Assembly: GCA_902785075.1 (NCBI GenBank) | Contig: CACZXN010000016.1 | Location: 50,357 to 97,067 of the forward strand | Reading direction: 5' to 3' | Origin: an uncultured Bacteroidales bacterium | GTDB lineage: Bacteria > Bacteroidota > Bacteroidia > Bacteroidales > Bacteroidaceae | Length of the DNA stretch: 46,711 bases | Shown: positions 45,549 through 46,711 of the stretch, in pieces | Layout of the letters: every line of letters begins with the position of its first letter | How positions within the stretch are numbered: position 1 is the stretch's first letter | Made by a program: the position numbers and the translations under genes | Notes under the pieces: generated by a model | Told to the model about the DNA's origin: nothing | Database searches by the model: none | Seen by the model: only the letters and a program-made list of their open reading frames with translations

Positions 45549-46480
45549 GACACTCTCTTTTGATTGCCGATAATCTGCTGCACTTCTTCCACTAATCTCC
45601 AGTCAGGTTCTTCATTAGCCCAGTCGATATTGCGTTGTACATTCACTGGATTTGCTGAAGAGAACAAAGTTCCTGCGATTCTTGGATTGCTAACAGAGTA
45701 CTGGATTGCTAACTTCTCAATCGGATAACCCTTCTCTTCACAATACTTTGCAGCTTTCATACAGGCTTCAGCCAAAGGAGCTGGAGCTGGATGCCAAGCT
45801 GGTGCGCCACGTGAGGAAAGAAGACCCATACTCAGTGGAGAGGCATTAATCACACCTACCCCCTTACTTTCAAAATAATCCAAGAAGTCAACCAACTTAT
45901 CGTCATTTAGGCAATAATGGCAGAAATTCAACACACTCTCAACCGTTCCTGGTTCACTATGATCAATTACCCATTTGAGGTTCTCCAACTGCAAGTCTGT
46001 AATACCTACATGTCCTACCAAACCTTTCTTCTTCAATTCAACAAGCGCAGGTAACGTCTCATCAACTACCTTCTGAAGTCCTCCAGGAAGAGAAGCCTGA
46101 AACTCAATATCATGAACATTGATGATATCGATATAATCCACATTGAGACGTTCCATACTTTCATAAACACTCTCTGTAGCACGTTTGCCAGAGTAGTCCC
46201 AAGAATTCACACCATCCTTTCCATAACGTCCTACTTTCGTGGAAAGATAGTATTTATCGCGTGGAATAATCTTCAACGCCTTACCTAAAACGGTCTCAGC
46301 CTTATAATAGCCATAATAAGGACTCACATCAATAAAATTAATACCCCCTTCAATAGCGGTTTCAACAGCCTTGATGCTCTCAGCTTCTTTCGTCTCATGG
46401 AAAACACTGCCAAGCGAAGAAGCGCCAAAACAAAGGTTGGAGAGTTTCAGTCCTGTTTTTCCTAATTCTGTATATCTCAT
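45533..46480 (-). CDS. Aldo/keto reductase (L-fucose/L-galactose dehydrogenase-like)
   Basis: A 315-residue aldo/keto reductase. The catalytic tetrad is D51, Y56, K82 and H123 (FIDVSPYYG, STKVG, NVHD). The region SPLSMGLLSSRGAPAWHPAP and the C-terminal LAIQYSV.NPRI closely follow plant L-galactose dehydrogenase, an enzyme that oxidises C1 of L-galactose; L-fucose is 6-deoxy-L-galactose, so oxidation of L-fucose to the lactone is expected. It is the first gene of the operon, with a promoter 49-80 bases upstream and an rRNA operon terminator behind that. NAD(P) preference cannot be read safely. Family and general substrate class are good. Confidence 0.85.
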   Translation of the reverse strand: MRYTELGKTGLKLSNLCFGASSLGSVFHETKEAESIKAVETAIEGGINFIDVSPYYGYYKAETVLGKALKIIPRDKYYLSTKVGRYGKDGVNSWDYSGKRATESVYESMERLNVDYIDIINVHDIEFQASLPGGLQKVVDETLPALVELKKKGLVGHVGITDLQLENLKWVIDHSEPGTVESVLNFCHYCLNDDKLVDFLDYFESKGVGVINASPLSMGLLSSRGAPAWHPAPAPLAEACMKAAKYCEEKGYPIEKLAIQYSVSNPRIAGTLFSSANPVNVQRNIDWANEEPDWRLVEEVQQIIGNQKRVSWSNT

Positions 46481-46528
46481 ATCGTGTAAACAATTAATAC
46501 AGTAAGTAAATTATTCGTTTTATCATGC

Positions 46529-46560
46529 AAAGATACACATAATTATTTAAATTAGCAACA
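46529..46560 (-). promoter_or_regulatory. Promoter of the fucose operon
   Basis: On the minus strand GTTG (46560-46557), a 20-bp spacer and TATCTTTG (46536-46529). The -33 box departs from TTTG; the -7 box is perfect. Confidence 0.6.
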
Positions 46561-46611
46561 GATAGAAAGTTAAAATGTACAATCAATATCGATTTGACCT
46601 GATAATATAAC

Positions 46612-46650
46612 AAAAAAAGCAGTCTCGCAGGAGATTTCCTGAAAGACTGC
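46612..46650 (-). terminator. Terminator of the rRNA operon
   Basis: On the minus strand AGCAGTCTTTCAGGA and its partner TCCTGCGAGACTGCT form an imperfect long stem (46650-46619), followed by seven T (46618-46612). It comes directly after the 5S gene. Confidence 0.88.
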
Positions 46651-46659
46651 TGTACTAAA

Positions 46660-46711
46660 AAGGCGGCGACCTACTCTCCCACATTGCGGTGCAGTACCAT
46701 CGGCGCGCCTG
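46660..46711 (-). rRNA. rrf: 5S ribosomal RNA, 3' part
   Basis: The reverse complement reads GCGCCGATGGTACTGC and then GTGGGAGAGTAGGTCGCCGCC (in parts), the conserved 3' portion of bacterial 5S rRNA. The gene runs off the right edge, so only about 50 of its ~110 bases are present. A 23S gene is expected further right. Confidence 0.92.

Overview
The window looks like chromosomal DNA of a Bacteroidales bacterium, most likely Prevotellaceae (inference). Four things support this. Bacteroidetes-type promoters recur (TTTG, 19-20 bp, TAnnTTTG). Three large secreted proteins end in the short C-terminal tail common in Prevotella secreted proteins (GQ...KG-I/L/V...K-V-VK). An atypical topoisomerase IV A subunit and a split-lobe aromatic amino acid operon fit this group. 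The 3' end of a 5S rRNA gene closes the right edge. No transposase, integrase, phage gene or CRISPR array is visible.

Layout, left to right. (1) 0.2-8.0 kb, minus strand: a tightly packed run of parC, an outer-membrane-like protein, an S41 peptidase, mtaB, a GT2 glycosyltransferase and a uracil-DNA-glycosylase-like protein, with most junctions overlapping. (2) 8.1-10.9 kb, plus: GH28 pectinase and a secreted CE1-like esterase. (3) 11.0-15.5 kb, minus: a nitrilase-family amidase and a 1248-residue secreted HEXXH protein. (4) 15.7-18.8 kb: a TPR histidine kinase facing a DUF6266-like gene whose 5' UTR is an 11-bp repeat array. (5) 19.0-26.7 kb, minus: hemerythrin-LuxR regulator, porin, imelysin, di-heme protein and CcsBA cytochrome c assembly factor, which look like one iron/haem module. 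(6) 26.9-31.3 kb, minus: a giant secreted tyrosine-phosphatase-like protein and a small outer-membrane barrel. (7) 31.8-36.2 kb, plus: the phenylalanine/tyrosine operon pheA, aminotransferase, DAHP synthase-chorismate mutase and tyrA, preceded by a Phe/Tyr-rich leader peptide and an attenuator. (8) 36.4-39.8 kb, plus: a pair of Cache-HAMP sensors, one degenerate and one a full kinase. (9) 40.1-46.5 kb, minus: an L-fucose (or L-galactose) utilisation operon. (10) 46.6 kb to the end: rRNA terminator and 5S rRNA.

The most notable element is the leader at 31812-31966. An 18-codon peptide with five Phe and five Tyr codons is followed by mutually exclusive antiterminator and terminator hairpins, and the terminator U-run touches the pheA start codon. 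It sits upstream of genes that make exactly these two amino acids, which is the architecture of ribosome-mediated attenuation.

A second theme is short tandem repeats with 7-, 9-, 11- and 21-bp units. They occur in promoters, 5' UTRs, intercistronic gaps and even in reading frames. A 7-bp array inside ccsBA would shift the frame if its copy number changed. Two near-identical ~140-bp GC-rich elements occupy consecutive gaps of the aromatic operon and supply the stop codon of one gene and the ribosome-binding region of two others.
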